Position numbers and translations under genes: made by a program | Origin: Pseudolysinimonas kribbensis | GTDB lineage: Bacteria > Actinomycetota > Actinomycetes > Actinomycetales > Microbacteriaceae | NCBI RefSeq assembly: GCF_030161895.1 | Contig: NZ_BSVB01000001.1 | Span: 2,542,001-2,606,000 of the forward strand | DNA length: 64,000 nt | Direction of reading: 5' to 3' | Shown: in pieces, positions 21,352 to 31,666 of the stretch | Layout of the letters: each line of letters starts with the position of its first letter | How positions within the stretch are numbered: position 1 is the stretch's first letter | The notes under the pieces: generated by a model | Databases searched by the model: none | The model's input: only the letters and a program-made list of their open reading frames with translations | What the model was told of the DNA's origin: nothing

Positions 21352-21423
21352 TCCGCTGTGGTGTAACGGCAGCACGACGGCCTTTGGAGCCGTTAGGTCC
21401 AGGTTCGAATCCTGGCGGCGGAG
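21352..21423 (+). tRNA. tRNA-Gln (anticodon UUG)
   Basis: A 72-nt cloverleaf can be drawn. The acceptor strands are 21352-21358 and 21416-21422 with discriminator G21423. The anticodon stem 21377-21381/21389-21393 closes a 7-nt loop with anticodon TTG at 21384-21386, and the T arm is ccagg-ttcgaat-cctgg. CCA is not encoded. The anticodon reads glutamine codons. Confidence 0.95.
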
Positions 21424-21637
21424 CGGGCGAGGGGTGGCAAGGCGCGAACGCGACACGCCTGTTCATCTCGAAAATGCTTCACAACAAGCAGGCGACCGTG
21501 CATGATGGAAATGCACGTCGTGCCCGGGGGTCTGGGCTCGGGGGAACGATGCGGTCGGCGCCTGGCGCCGTCTCGACGGCTGCGCTGCGGTCGTGCTGCT
21601 CTCCTCTGAATCGTGGCGTGACCGCAGAGGAGCACCG

Positions 21638-24600
21638 ATGTCCCCGAGTCCCTTCGGCCCTGAGATGTCCGGCCCCCGCCGTCGCCGGCGGCGCGTGGCG
21701 AAGGGCGTTCTCGTCGCGCTCGTGAGCCTGGCCATGGTGGCGATCGGCGTGACCCTCCCGAGCCAGGCGGCGTCGGCCGCGGGCACCGCGAGTGTGAGCA
21801 TCAGCCCCGCCACCACGACGGTGGCGGCGGGCGCGTCGACCACGATGACGCTGTCCATCTCCTGCAGCGTCACCGGCGGCTGCGCCGACACGACCCTCAC
21901 CTTCCCGGTCACGTCCTACACCGATCTGACGGGCGCGACCGTGAACGACTCCACCCGGTTCGGCGTCCTCTCGTGCACCGGGTGGACGAGGACGGTCACG
22001 GCGACCGTGGTCACCTACACCTACACGGGCGGCACACCAGCGGGCACGCTCGCCACCGGCACCCAGCAGTGCACGTTCGTCTACGGCACCAAGAACTACA
22101 CGACTCCCAACGGGCAGGCGTTCTCGGTCGTGCCGACGATCAATGGCTCGAACTTCACGTCCTCCACCGGCGACGCCGCGACGATCACGACGACGGCCGC
22201 GCCGTCGGTGACGTTCACGAAGACCACCACGCTGGTGAATTCCAACGTGGGGCAGGGCGGGCAGTTCGTGTACGACCTCCACTTCAACTGCACGGCAAAC
22301 AACCTCACGGGTGCGATCGGCACGTCGTCGTTCACCGTCGTCGACCCGCTCCCGGCGAACTTCACCTACCAGAGCTACGAGACCTGGTACAACGCGAACA
22401 ACGGCAACTACGGGGTCGGCGTGTTCCCGGGCACGATCACGTTCGACGCCGAGAGCAACACGCTCACGTACTCGGACCCCGACGGGACGATCTGCGCCGG
22501 CGCCAACAACAGCCCCGGCCGCGACATCCGGATCACGGGCACCGCCTCGACCGCGGGCGTCCCGGACGGGATCGGCGAGACCATCTCCAACACCGCGACC
22601 GCGACGTTCGACTACCTGGACGGCACGAGCGGGTCGATCCCGGCATCGACCGCGAGCAACGTCGTGGCCGTGGTTCCGACGCCGTTCGAGGTGAAGGGCT
22701 CCACGAGTCAGGCGCTCGGCAACCTCGGCGAGTACCGGTACCCGCCGAACAACGGCGCCTATCGGTACACCTATCCAGGTGACTGGAACGGGAGCGGCCA
22801 GTCCGCCCAGTACACGATCTACCTGACCACGAACGGCACGCAGGCCGGCGCATCCTTTGCGGTACAGGACCCGCTGCCGTGCGCAACGAACAATGCCAGC
22901 CCCGGCACGAGCGCCAACCCGAACTACGCGTCGAACGCGCCCGGCACGCTCTGCACGGATCCCGCCTTCATCCCCACCGTGATCACGGCCACCGGATTCA
23001 CCCCGACCGTATCGGACGAGGTCACGGTGATCCATGCCGACGGCAGCACCGCGTCGATCGCCTACACGTCCGGTACCGGCTGGGTGATCCCCGCCGCCCC
23101 CGCAGTCTCCGAGATCGACTTCCCCGCGTTCGCGGAGGAGGGACAGAACTCGGCGGCACGCATGCAGCTGACGATCTTGGGCTACGCGGCGGCGGACCTC
23201 GCGGTGCCCTCGATCATGACCAACACCGCGACCGCGAATGCCTATCTGGTCGGCTCGGACGAGCCGCTCGCGCCGCAGGAGACGGCGAGCGCGATCCTGA
23301 TGGTCGCGCCGGCCGACGAACCGTCGGGCACGGTCGTCCAGCCGGGGATCTGGCCGCGCTACAGCGGGGGCGACCTGCACCGAGACCGTCTCGATCGGAG
23401 GATTCGGGGGCAACGGCCCGCAGTCCAACTACATCGAGATCGCCGACGCTCCGTCCCGAGCGATCTATCTGTCCTACCTCGCTCCGGCGGGCGCGACGGT
23501 GACATCCGGCACGTCCGAGACATTCGTCTTCACGCCGCTGAGCTTCGGGCAGCCCAGCACGCCGGGCGGCGCCTCGGCGACGACCGCCACGATCGACGCG
23601 ACCGTGACGGCCGACTACAACGGCACCGGACGCCCGCTGCTGCAGTGGGTCATCCCCGCCGACACCATCACCGTCCCGGGCGACTACCAATTCGGCGCGA
23701 ACAACCTGCTCGTCGACCTCGGGGCCGGATGCGCCGGCAGCTACCAGAACGACATCACGATCGGATACGGTGCACCCATCACCGGGTGCAACGACCCCGG
23801 TGGCGTGTCGACACCGTCGAACGGCATCAACGACGCCCTGAACACCACCAACGCACCGGACGCGACGAACTACTGCGGCGAGTCGCAGAACATCACCGTC
23901 GCCCCGATCAACCCCGGCTTCTCGGTGGACAAATCAGTGCAGGGCAACCTCGACGCCGATCCGGTCACCGGCGGTGGCGTCGGCAATGTGAGCCCGGATG
24001 GCGGCACCGCCGCGTACAAGGTGACGTTCACCAATACGGGTGAGACCAATCTCCTCGACCCGGTCATGTACGACCTGCTCCCGGCCGTCGGCGACACGAA
24101 CACCACATCGACTGCCGCCCGTGGATCGGAGTTCGGCGTCACCCTGACCCACGTGGGCCCCGTGCCCGCTGGGGTCACGGTCTCCTACTCGCAGGCGACC
24201 GACCCCTGTCGTCCGGAGGTGCTGCCGAACGCGGGCAACGCTGGCTGCGTCGACGACTGGAGTACGACCCCGCCCGCGTCGCTCGCCTCCGTGACCGCCC
24301 TGCGGTTCGCTTACGACGGCACCGTCTCCGTGGCCGACGCCGACGGGATCAACAGCTTCGCGATCCCGTACACCGTGTCGACCCCGGCCGACATCGCCGG
24401 CAAGACCGCGTGGAACACGGTCGGCACGACGGCGACGCCGGGCCTCGACCAGCCGGCGCTGACCGCTGCCGAGTCGTCGCGCACCGGGCTCAAGGCGCAG
24501 GCGGGCCTGCAGCTGGTCAAGGTCGCGTCGCCGACCACGGTCGACACGGTCGGGCAGACCGTGACGTACACCTTCACGGTGACCAACGGCACGGCGATCC

Positions 24601-26015
24601 CGCTGAGCGGCATCACGGTGCAGGACACTCAGGCCGCGCCGGCCGGGGCCCTCACCAGCGGGCCCACCTGTCCGTCGCCGACCCTGGCCCCGGGTGCCAG
24701 CGAGGACTGCACCGCCACCTACGTCGTGACCCAGAAGGACCTCGACAAGGGCAGCATCACCGATGCGGCGACCGCGTCGGGCACGCCCACGTCGGGCAGC
24801 CCTCTGGTGTCGGCGCCCGCCACGGCGACCGTCACGGCGACGCAGACGGCAGCCATCACCATGACGAAGTCGGCGTCGCCCACCACCGTCAGCCGCGCGG
24901 GTGACACGGTGAGCTATTCGTTCGTCGTCGTCAACATCGGCAACGTGACGATGCACGGCGTCGGCATCCAGGAGGATGCCTTCACGGGCGCCGCCACCCC
25001 GCCGACGGTGTCGTGCCCGGCGACGCCGCTCGCGCCGACGGCGCAGATGACGTGTTCGGCCACCTACTCGGTGTCGCAGGCGAACATCGACGACGGCACG
25101 ATCGGCAACACGGCTCACGCGACGGCCCTCGACCCGAACGACGCCGAGGTCGCCTCCGACCCGTCGAGCGCGACCGTGACCGCGACGCAGAGCCCCGCGC
25201 TCTCACTGGTCAAGAGCGCGGACCCGCCGTCGGCTCCCGCCGTCGACGAGGTCGTGCACTACCACTTCGTGGTGACCAACACGGGCAACGTCACGATGTC
25301 GGACATCGGGATCCAGGAGGGCGTCTTCACGGGACATGACCCGCTGACGGCCCCCACCTGCCCGGCGACGTCGCTGGCACCCGGGGCGCAGCTCGTCTGC
25401 AGCACCGACTATGCGGTCACCCAGGAGGACGTCGACGCGGGCTCGCTCTCGAACACCGCCACCGCCTTCGGAACGCCGCCCGGTTCGCAGACGCCGGTCG
25501 ACTCCGACCCCTCGACCGTCTCGGTGCCCGAGCCGATCGACGCGGTGCTCACCCTGAAGAAGACGGCGGACGTCTCGACCATCACCCGCGCGGGGGAGCC
25601 GATCGTCTACACCTTCACGGTGACCAACGACGGCAACGTCACGCTGTTCGACGCCGCCATCAAGGAGGGCGCCTTCACCGGCACCGGGCATCTGTCGACT
25701 CCGGACTGCCCCTCGGGCGCCTCGGAGCTGCTGCCCGGGCAGGTGATCGTGTGCACCGCGAGCTACACGGTGGTCGACGCCGACCTGACGGGCAAGGCGC
25801 TCAGCAACACGGCCACGGCGGCCGCGACCCTGACCGGGGGCGACCCGGTCGAGTCCGATCCGTCGACGGTCCGGATCGCCGAGGTGCTGCCCGCCGGGCC
25901 GACGGCGCCTCTGGCCGCCACCGGCTTGGAGATCGGCTGGGGGTTCGGCGACCTGGCGCTGCTCGGGATCGCGGCCGGCGTGCTGCTTCTCGTCCTGCGT
26001 CGCCGGAGGGCCTGA
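21638..26015 (+). CDS. Large DUF11-repeat cell-surface protein with LAATG sortase signal, one frameshift
   Basis: About 1460 residues. It starts at ATG 21638 after a GAGGAG site. Six arginines precede a signal peptide (VLVALVSLAMVAIGV, cleavage near SQAASAAG). The body is Thr/Asn/Ser-rich with DUF11/isopeptide-type beta domains. The last third has four ~112-residue repeats beginning near 24512, 24860, 25200 and 25548, each opening with L-x-L-x-K-x-A (for example LSLVKSADPPSAP), then VxYxFxVTNxGNVT, and closing with SNTATA. The C-terminus is LAATG (25911-25925), a hydrophobic helix and RRRRA, matching class E sortase substrates. The frame changes at the five-G run 23366-23370; two missing or one extra G both fit. 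No sortase is in the window. A role in adhesion or surface-layer structure is inferred. Confidence 0.88.
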
Positions 26016-26017
26016 CC

Positions 26018-26078
26018 GCATCCGGATCGACCCGGACCTGCGTGGGGATCCTCGCAGGCCCGGGTCCGTCCCGGATGC
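26018..26078. repeat. Nested palindrome element 3 (probable terminator)
   Basis: An outer 8-bp stem (gcatccgg at 26018-26025 with ccggatgc at 26071-26078) encloses a 3/4 internal loop. The inner 14-position stem has one mismatch (26029-26042 with 26053-26066) and a 10-nt loop. It starts 3 nt after the DUF11 stop and lies between convergent genes, so bidirectional termination is plausible. Confidence 0.7.
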
Positions 26079-26088
26079 CGCCGATCGC

Positions 26089-26652
26089 CTATCGCGCGAT
26101 GTGACGCCAGGGCCCGCGGTCCGCACGGCGCAGTTCGACCCACCCGCCCGTCGGCACCGTGAGGCGCCCGCCGCCCTCGGTCAGCCGCTCGGTCAGGGGC
26201 TCGATCACGACATCGTGCGTGACGACGAGAATCGGGGCGCTCCAGCGGAGGGCGTCGTCGAGCGCCGGCAGAGTCCGGTCGAGCACGTCGGCCTCCGGTT
26301 CCACGCCCGGCGCCGCACCGAGGGATCCCCACCGCGTTTCGACCTCGGAGATGAGGTGCCCGGTCCATTCGCCGAAGTCGCGGTCCGTGAAACGCTCGTC
26401 CACACGGACCGGGATGGCGAGCCGCGCGGCCACGGTCTCGGCGGTGACCCTCGCGCGTTGCAACGGGCTCGTGACCACGGCCTCGACTCCGCTGCCGGAG
26501 AGCCGCTCGGCCATGGCCGCCGCCTCCGCGAGCCCGGTCTCGTCGAGAGCCGGGTCGCTCCGCCCCCGGATGCGTCCGGCCGCGTTCAGCGCGGTCCGCG
26601 CGTGCCGGCCGAGGAGGAGCGTCTGGCCGGCGTGCGGGAGCTCGTACGGCAT
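26089..26652 (-). CDS. Histidine phosphatase (phosphoglycerate-mutase-like)
   Basis: The 187-residue protein has the branch-1 histidine phosphatase fold. The phosphohistidine motif is LLGRHARTALN (H17; the usual RHG reads RHA here), SPLQRARVTAE supplies the phosphate-pocket Arg, the general acid Glu is in the RDFGEWTG region, and the second His is in LVVTHDVV. It likely removes phosphate from a small molecule; true mutase activity is not suggested by length or motifs. The start ATG at 26652 lies 6 nt after a TAGAGT box (minus strand, 26659-26664), implying a leaderless mRNA. Confidence 0.85.
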   Translation of the reverse strand: MPYELPHAGQTLLLGRHARTALNAAGRIRGRSDPALDETGLAEAAAMAERLSGSGVEAVVTSPLQRARVTAETVAARLAIPVRVDERFTDRDFGEWTGHLISEVETRWGSLGAAPGVEPEADVLDRTLPALDDALRWSAPILVVTHDVVIEPLTERLTEGGGRLTVPTGGWVELRRADRGPWRHIAR

Positions 26653-26707
26653 GCCCCGACTCTAGGGTGAGTACCCGCACGCGAGGGTCATGGTCCACTG
26701 TGGACGC

Positions 26708-28088
26708 ATGAGCACTCCGGTCAACGGCGGCGTCTCGTTCTGGTGGTCGTCGATCGGCGGCCCCGGGCCGCAGCGCGCGCCCTCGACGGTTCGCGCCGTG
26801 CCGACGTCTGCATCGTGGGCGCCGGATACACGGGCCTCTGGACCGCGTACGCGCTCAAGAAGATCGACCCCTCTCTCGACATCATGGTGCTCGAGTCGCG
26901 GTTCGCGGGATTCGGTGCGTCGGGGCGCAACGGCGGATGGCTCACGCACGACATCACGGGCGGTCGCCAGACGTGGGCGGCGAGCCACGGTCGCGCGGCG
27001 GTCGAGGACTTCCAGCGGGCGATGGACGTCACCGTGGACGAGGTCATCCGCGTCGCGGCGGCCGAGGGGATCGACGCCGACATCCAGAAGGGCGGGGAGC
27101 TCGAGGTCGCGTACACGCCGGCGCAGCAGGCGCGGCTGGTGGCGGCCGCGCGCGAGGCGCAGACCTGGTCCAGCGACGATTCGGTGCTGCTGACGGCGGC
27201 GGAGAGCTCGGCGCGCGTCGGGGTGAGCGGCACGCTCGGCGGATGGTGGCATCCGCACTGCGCCCGCATCCAGCCGGCGAAGCTCGCGCGGGGCCTCGCC
27301 GCCGCGGTCGAACGCCTCGGCGTGACGATCCACGAGGGCACCCGCGTCGACGAGATCCGGCCGGGCACGGCGGTCACCCCGCGCGGCACCGTCTCGGCAC
27401 CGGTCGTGGTGCGCGCGACCGAGGGGTTCACGGCCGGGCTCCGGCGTGAGCACCGCACCTGGCTGCCGATGAACTCGTCGCTCGTGGTGACCGAGCCGCT
27501 CGGCCCCGAGGTCTGGGATGAGATCGGCTGGGAGGGTCGCGAGACGCTCGGCGACATGGCGCACGTCTACATGTACGCCCAGCGCACGGCGGATGACCGG
27601 ATCGCGATCGGCGGCCGCGGCGTTCCCTATCGCTACGGGTCACGCGTCGACCACGACGGCGGCACGGCCGAGCGCACGGTGCGGCATCTGACCGAGGTCC
27701 TCACCCGGTTCTTCCCCGCGACGCGCGGTGCCCGGATCGAGCACGCCTGGTCGGGCGTGCTCGGCGTGCCCCGGGACTGGGCCGCGACGGTCTCCTTCGA
27801 TCGCTCGTCGGGGCTCGCCTGGGCCGGCGGGTACGTCGGCACCGGCGTCACGACGACCAACCTCGCGGGGGCACCCTCGCGGATCTCATCACCGGCCGTG
27901 ACACCGCGATCACCCGCCTGCCGTGGGTGAATCATCGGGCGCGACGGTGGGAGTTCGAACCGCTGCGCTGGCTCGCGGTGCAGGCGATCTACGGGGCGTA
28001 CGGCGCGGCCGACCGGGCCGAGCTGCGCGGTCGCGCGACGACGTCGCCGCTCGCGCGGGTCGCCGATCTCGTCGCGGGTCGGCACTGA
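26708..28088 (+). CDS. DAO-family FAD-dependent amine/amino-acid oxidase, two frameshifts
   Basis: The corrected 460-residue protein is an FAD-dependent oxidoreductase of the D-amino-acid oxidase/PuuB group. The dinucleotide fold is CIVGAGYTGLWTAY (GAGYTG at 38-43 after repair), followed by LESRFAGFGASGRNGGW, a hallmark of this group. The C-terminus has the GYVGTGVTTTNLAG motif that binds FAD. Frames break at the GGG run 26765-26767 and the five-G run 27867-27871; one more G at each restores IGGPGAAARALDG and NLAGGTLADLITGRD. It probably oxidises an amine or amino acid with O2. It sits next to an ornithine cyclodeaminase locus, but the substrate is not known. Confidence 0.86.
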
Positions 28089-28106
28089 CCCCGCTTGCGA
28101 GGATGC

Positions 28107-28874
28107 TCAGCGAGCGGTCCAGCCCCCGTCGACGGCGATGGTCTCGCCCGTGATCAGCGACGCCGCGGGAGAGGCGAGGAAGGCGACCGCCGTCGCGACC
28201 TCGTCGGGCGAGCCGATGCGATGCAGCGCGGCGATGCGCTCGACGACATCGGCGCGGAAGTGGGGGTCGGAGAGCGCGGGCTCGGTTCCGTCCGTCTCGA
28301 CGAACGTCGGCGCGACGGCGTTCACCCGGATGCCGAGCACGCCCCACTCGACCGCGAGGCACCGGGTGAGGTGGATCACGCCCGCCTTCGCGGTGCAGTA
28401 GGCGGACTCGCCCGGCAGCGCCACCAGCCCCGCCTGGGAGGCGATGTTGACGATCGCCCCGCCGCCGTTGTCGCGGAAGTGCCGCGCGGCGTGCTGGGAG
28501 AGGAAGAACGTCGAGCGGGTGTTGAACGCCCAGACCGACTCGAACTGCTCCTCGGTGAGGTCGATCGCGTCGCCCATGACGCCGCCGCCGGCGTTGTTGA
28601 CCAGGATGTCGAGGCCGCCCAGCTCGCCGATCACGGCGTCGAGCCCGGCCCGGCTCTGCGCGAGGTCGGTGACGTCCATCGCGACGCTCGCCACCCGCCG
28701 CCCCAGCGCCCGGACCTCGTCGGCGACGCCATTGTCGTCGGCGGCGTCGCGCAGCCCGAGTCCGATGTCGGCCCCGCGTCGGGCGAGCTCGAGCGCGACG
28801 GAGCGTCCGATCCCGCGTGAGGCGCCGGTGACCACCGCCACCCGTCCGGTCAGATCTTCGGCCGTGCTGGTCAT
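28107..28874 (-). CDS. Short-chain dehydrogenase/reductase (classical SDR)
   Basis: A 255-residue classical SDR. The cofactor motif TGASRGIG is at residues 16-23, NNAG at 93-96, the catalytic Ser at ~146, and Tyr159 with Lys163 in [10 protein letters not shown]. Substrate-loop and C-terminal parts ([11 protein letters not shown]) look like 3-oxoacyl-ACP reductase or glucose-dehydrogenase-like members. It lies 50 nt downstream of the ornithine cyclodeaminase gene on the same strand, with a GGGAGA site before its ATG, so the two are probably co-transcribed. Substrate unknown. Confidence 0.88.
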   Translation of the reverse strand: MTSTAEDLTGRVAVVTGASRGIGRSVALELARRGADIGLGLRDAADDNGVADEVRALGRRVASVAMDVTDLAQSRAGLDAVIGELGGLDILVNNAGGGVMGDAIDLTEEQFESVWAFNTRSTFFLSQHAARHFRDNGGGAIVNIASQAGLVALPGESAYCTAKAGVIHLTRCLAVEWGVLGIRVNAVAPTFVETDGTEPALSDPHFRADVVERIAALHRIGSPDEVATAVAFLASPAASLITGETIAVDGGWTAR

Positions 28875-28924
28875 CCGGTGTCTCCCGTCGTCGTCGGCGG
28901 GTCCACGCTAGCGGGCGGAGCGGC

Positions 28925-29951
28925 TCAGCCCACCGGCGCCATCGCGGCGACGAGGCCGAACAGGTCCTTCGGGTCGTCGGGCTCCGCGACGAGGTCGAGC
29001 GCCGCCGTGTAGGAGGTGCCGGTCACCTCGTCGCGCAGGAACCGCAGTGCGGAGAAGTCCTCGATCGCGAAGCCCACCGAGTCGAAGATCGTCAGCTGAT
29101 CGCGCGAGGTGCGGCCGGGGCGGCGACCGGCCACGACCTCCCAGAGCTCGGTCACGGGGAGTCCGGGCCCAGCTGCTGGATCTCGCCCTCGATCCGCGTC
29201 TGCGGCGTGTACTCGACGAAGACGTCGCCGCGCTCCAGGATCGCCGGGTCGAGCTCGGTCTTGCCGGGGCAGTCGCCGCCGATCGCGTTGAGGTGCATGC
29301 CCGGCTCGATCCAGGCGTCTTCCAGCACGCGGGCGAGCGCCTTGTCGGCCGTGCAGGTCGTCACGACATCGGCGCCGCGCACGGCGTCGCGTCCGGATGC
29401 CGCCCGCTCGATGCGGAAGCCGAGCGGCGCGAGGTTGCGCTCGAGCTTCGACACGGCATCCGGGTCGGTGTCCCACACCGCCAGGTCTTCGATGCCGAGG
29501 GCGCCCCGGAAGGCGAGCGCCTGGAACTCGGACTGGCTGCCGGCGCCGATGAGCGCCATCCGGCTCGCGTCGGGCCGCGCCAGGTGGCGTGCCGCCATCG
29601 CCGAGGTCGCGGCGGTGCGCATCGCCGTGAGCAGCGTCATCTCGGCCAGCAGCACGGGGTAGCCGTTGTGCACCTGCGAGAGCACGCCGAACGCGGTGAC
29701 GGTCTGGAAGCCGCGAGCCGGGTTCGAAGGATGGCCGTTGACGTACTTGAACGAGTAGGTCTCGTAGTCGCTCGTCGGCATGAGCTCGATGACCCCGTAG
29801 GGGTGTGGCTGGCGATCCGCGGGGTCTTGTCGAAGGTCTCCCAGCGCCGGAAGTCGTCCTCGACGTACGCCGACATCCGCGTGATGAGCCGCTCGACGCC
29901 GCTCTCGAGCATCCAGCGCACCATGCTGCGCACGTCGACGAAGTCGGTCAT
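28925..29951 (-). CDS. Ornithine cyclodeaminase, two frameshifts
   Basis: The enzyme converts L-ornithine to L-proline and ammonia with bound NAD. After repair it is 342 residues. Ligand residues known from the Pseudomonas putida enzyme fall at matching positions: R45, K69 (in YSFKYVNGHP), T84 (GFQT), R112 (AMRTAAT) and an Asp at 227 in IGGDCPGK. The Rossmann motif is IGAGSQSEFQ near 136. The gene breaks at plus-strand G runs 29800-29803 and 29156-29159; one more base at each restores SHTPYGVIEL and DSPVTELWEV. The start ATG at 29951 is 6 nt after TACCGT (minus strand). It is divergent from an Lrp/AsnC regulator, the expected control for such an enzyme. Confidence 0.92.
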
Positions 29952-30023
29952 GGATCAACGGTAGGCCGGGCGATCTGCGACCGCCACGACCACACCGGGC
30001 ACCGGAACGCGCATGACATGACG

Positions 30024-30050
30024 ATCTGCGCATCCAGATTGTACGATCTG
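30024..30050. promoter_or_regulatory. Candidate Lrp/AsnC operator: three half-sites at 11-bp spacing
   Basis: Half-sites atctg (30024-30028), cagat (30035-30039) and atctg (30046-30050) alternate in orientation and are centred 11 bp apart, about one helical turn. The last overlaps the TACGAT -10 box (30042-30047) of the regulator gene. Lrp-type octamers bind such phased arrays, so autoregulation and control of the divergent ornithine cyclodeaminase gene are plausible. Confidence 0.5.
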
Positions 30051-30053
30051 CAC

Positions 30054-30484
30054 ATGGCCGCGCTGACCGAACTCGATCGCCGCCTCCTCGCCGCGCTCCG
30101 CGAGGACGGCCGGATGCCGCTGGCCGAGCTCGCGCGCCGGCTCGGCGTCGCGCGGGCCACGGTCACCGCGCGCATCGACCGCCTCACGGCCGACGGGGTG
30201 ATCGTCGGCTTCACCGTGCAGGTGCGCGACGAGACCGAGCTCGACGCGATCCGGGCGATGTCGCTCATCGAGGTGGAGGGACGCACGACGGACGCCGTCA
30301 TCCGGCGCCTGAGGGCTTTCCCGAGATCACCGCGCTGCACACGACCAACGGCGGGTGGGACCTCGTCGCCGAGCTGCGGGTCGCGAATCTCGCGGAGTTC
30401 GACCGGGTGCTGGGCGGGATCCGGTCGATCGAGGGCGTCGTCAACAGCGAGACGAGCCTGCTGCTGAGCTCCGTCCTCCGGTAG
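30054..30484 (+). CDS. Lrp/AsnC-family transcriptional regulator, one frameshift
   Basis: The corrected protein is 143 residues. The N-terminal helix-turn-helix reads LTELDRRLLAALREDGRMPLAELARRLGVARATVTARIDRL, and the C-terminal RAM domain includes VIVGFTVQV and the repaired FPEITALHTTNGGWDLVAEL. The frame breaks at the CCC run 30320-30322. The ATG at 30054 is 6 nt after TACGAT, so the mRNA is leaderless. It is divergent from the ornithine cyclodeaminase gene and probably senses an amino acid. Confidence 0.88.
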
Positions 30485-30493
30485 GCGACGGGC

Positions 30494-31666
30494 TCAGCTC
30501 GGCCGGCGCCCGCTCACGACGATCTCGTCGATCTCCGGCTGCGCCAGTCCGCCGTCCAGCCGGTCGTAGAACGGATGCCCGGGCACGAGCTCGGCCCGGT
30601 CGACGGGACGTCCCGTGAAGGCCGACGCGTACAGGGCGGTCACGAACTCCATCGTGGGCCGGCTGCTCGCCACCGTCGCCTCGTGCGTCCGGCCGGCGAG
30701 CACGTCGTCGACCAGCCGGGCGAGCTGCGCCTCGTGATTGCTGGGCAGGTCCTCCCCGGCGGTCCGCGACCACAGGTCGCCGGACGCCGCCGAGTCACGC
30801 CCGGCGTCGGCCCCCGGCGTGAGCGACTGCGCGCCCCCGGGTACCGGATAAAAGGTCCAGTCGCGATCCGAGTACCCGTACAGGTGGTTCACCTCGAGGC
30901 TGCCCTCCGAGGTGTCGATGCGCACCCGGGTGAGTTCACGCGGTGAGAGCAGGCTGTTGATGACGGATCCCACGGCCCCGTTCTCGAACACGACCGTCGC
31001 GAGCGACACGTCCTCGAACTCGACCGGGCGGTCCAGCCGGAAGGTGCTCGCGTCGACCGTGCGCCACGGTCCGAGCAGGTGCAGCATCAGGTCGATCTGG
31101 TGGATGCCGTGGCCGAGCGTCGGTCCGCCGCCCTCGCCGCTCCAGGTGCCGCGCCACTCCGGGTCGAAGTAGCTCCGGGCCCGGTACCACGATGTCTCGC
31201 AGAGCACGAAGTACGGGGTGCCCAGTTCGCCGCCGCGCAGGAGCTCCCGTGCCCGCACGGCACCCGAGCCGAACCGGTGCTGGAACACCACGCTGACCGA
31301 CCCGGCGCTGCGCTCGTCGAGATCCGCGAGCCGGTCGAGCTGCGCGAGACTCAGCACGGGCGGCTTCTCCACGATGATCGACGTGCCGGCGTCGAGCAGC
31401 TCCCGGGCGACGTCGAGATGCGACCCGGGCGGGGTGGCGACCGAGACGAGCCGTGGCGCGGTGGCCGAGAGCAGCTCGTCGACCGAGGTGAAGGCGGCCG
31501 TGTCGTACTCGGCGGCGAAGGCGCGCGCCCTCTCGGCGACGGTGTCGACGACCCCGACCAGGTCGGTGCGGCCCGTGGCGGCGTAGGCCTGCGCGTGGCG
31601 CGGGCCGATCGCGCCGCCGCCGACGACGGCGACCGGCAGGCGGTCGGTGCGGGACTCGGGGGTCAT
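30494..31666 (-). CDS. Gfo/Idh/MocA-family oxidoreductase
   Basis: This 390-residue NAD(P)-dependent oxidoreductase has the Rossmann motif VVGGGAIG at residues 15-21 and the catalytic EKPP at 100-103. The C-terminal alpha/beta domain includes GHGIHQIDLMLHLLGP, with the active-site His-Gln-Asp pattern typical of sugar or inositol dehydrogenases. It is last in a minus-strand unit manD - Gfo/Idh - Gfo/Idh and overlaps the preceding gene by 4 nt, so it is part of the hexuronate/aldonate operon. The exact substrate cannot be read from the sequence. Confidence 0.86.
   Translation of the reverse strand: MTPESRTDRLPVAVVGGGAIGPRHAQAYAATGRTDLVGVVDTVAERARAFAAEYDTAAFTSVDELLSATAPRLVSVATPPGSHLDVARELLDAGTSIIVEKPPVLSLAQLDRLADLDERSAGSVSVVFQHRFGSGAVRARELLRGGELGTPYFVLCETSWYRARSYFDPEWRGTWSGEGGGPTLGHGIHQIDLMLHLLGPWRTVDASTFRLDRPVEFEDVSLATVVFENGAVGSVINSLLSPRELTRVRIDTSEGSLEVNHLYGYSDRDWTFYPVPGGAQSLTPGADAGRDSAASGDLWSRTAGEDLPSNHEAQLARLVDDVLAGRTHEATVASSRPTMEFVTALYASAFTGRPVDRAELVPGHPFYDRLDGGLAQPEIDEIVVSGRRPS

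Noticed and set aside
21424..21637. Possible small RNA or riboswitch between tRNA-Gln and the DUF11 gene
   Set aside because: The stretch is less GC-rich and has a 6-bp hairpin (gtgcat/atgcac), but no promoter-terminator pair or known fold is evident.
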